From contig CAMLIT010000037.1 of assembly GCA_946480295.1 (NCBI GenBank), positions 1 to 36,473 on the forward strand: 36,473 bases of DNA, given 5' to 3'. The DNA comes from an uncultured Gemmatimonadota bacterium (GTDB lineage: Bacteria > Gemmatimonadota > Gemmatimonadetes > Gemmatimonadales > Gemmatimonadaceae). The notes beneath the pieces were generated by a model. The model was given only the letters and a program-made list of their open reading frames with translations. It was not told the origin of the DNA and did not search any database. Shown piece by piece: positions 36,064 to 36,473 of this stretch (positions within the stretch are counted from its first letter, which is position 1; each line of letters starts with the position of its first letter). The position numbers and the translations under genes were made by a program.

Positions 36064-36473
36064 ATGAATTTTTCCACTATCGAAGACGCCATCGCCGCCT
36101 TCCGCGCCGGCAAGTTCGTGATCGTCGCGGACGACGAGGACCGCGAGAACGAGGGAGACCTCATCTGCGCGGCGCAGCTCGTCACGCCGGAGCTGGTGAA
36201 CTTCATGATCAAGCACGCGGGCGGCTTGATCTGCATCGCGCTGAATGGTGAGCGCGTCGACCAGCTCGGCCTCACGCCGATGGCCGAGACGAACATCGAC
36301 GACTACCGCACCGCGTACACGGTGAGCGTGGACGCCTCGTCGCGCTTCGGCGTGACGACGGGGATCAGCGCGCAGGATCGCGCGACGACCATCCGCGTCG
36401 TCGTGGATCCGGCGACGGTGCCCGCCGACCTGCGCCACGGCGGCCACGTCTTCCCGCTGCGCGCGCGCGAGGG
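36064..36473 (+). CDS. ribBA: 3,4-dihydroxy-2-butanone-4-phosphate synthase, probably RibBA (3' end off the window)
   Basis: The first 136 residues are present. The DHBP synthase motif DDEDRENEGDLI (about 23-34) supplies the acidic metal site, and HAGGLICIAL and SRFGVTTGISAQDRATTIR follow; the visible end, RHGGHVFPLRA, is also conserved. The enzyme converts ribulose 5-phosphate to dihydroxybutanone phosphate and formate, the other precursor for riboflavin. Whether a GTP cyclohydrolase II domain is fused at the C-terminus cannot be seen; the fused form is common after ribD and ribE. ATG 36064 has GAAGG shortly upstream. The long inverted repeat before it is a possible site of attenuation within the operon. 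No FMN-riboswitch core was recognised in the leader. Confidence 0.92.
   Translation, partial: MNFSTIEDAIAAFRAGKFVIVADDEDRENEGDLICAAQLVTPELVNFMIKHAGGLICIALNGERVDQLGLTPMAETNIDDYRTAYTVSVDASSRFGVTTGISAQDRATTIRVVVDPATVPADLRHGGHVFPLRARE

Overview
The window is very GC-rich and codes on both strands. Three PadR-regulator/ADOP-type permease modules, an OAR-like TonB-dependent receptor and several Gemmatimonas-like outer-membrane proteins point to Gemmatimonadota, with Acidobacteriota as the less likely alternative. This assignment is inference from gene families; no rRNA or tRNA gene was found to confirm it.

Positions 1-1,338 hold the 3' end of a Qat anti-phage operon: the C-terminal part of the QueC-like protein QatC, overlapping by 4 nt a complete TatD-like nuclease QatD. 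QatA and QatB would lie beyond the left edge. From 1,607 to 21,166 the window is dominated by PadR-controlled membrane systems. A PadR is coupled to an unusual membrane-anchored protein (minus strand), followed by a PadR-ADOP pair (plus strand). Then come a DsbD-like thiol:disulfide transporter with an abnormal 3' end and two damaged genes, one with an in-frame TGA and one with a frameshift. Next, on the minus strand, a PadR-ADOP-TonB receptor operon lies downstream of another PadR-ADOP pair. Two of the PadR genes carry the same operator-like motif, ATGT-N4-ACAT, over their promoters; the third has a different inverted repeat and appears to start at CTG.

Between 21.9 and 24.1 kb there is a small helix-turn-helix protein and a 616-residue tyrosine recombinase. 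Immediately beyond the recombinase lies an 84-codon 3' remnant of comEC, starting in the conserved HHGS motif. The simplest reading is that an integrated element, possibly including everything leftward to the Qat genes, inserted into comEC near position 24,076.

From 24.3 kb to the end the content is chromosomal housekeeping: a putative HExxH protein, class I fructose-1,6-bisphosphatase, the methylmalonyl-CoA mutase large subunit, fmdB-argS, and a tightly packed operon of a PfkB kinase, purM, an outer-membrane protein, ribD, ribE and ribBA (cut by the right edge). The spacers in this half, and not those in the left 24 kb, carry dispersed short repeats with a strict 7-bp period (TTGGTCA, GGACGAG, GCGGAGA, CCCTCGA classes), often arranged as inverted arms. 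One such pair brackets a free-standing S23-type four-helix-bundle gene, and a related spacer at 31.1 kb looks like the same flanks without the gene. This repeat/gene unit is the most unusual signal in the window.
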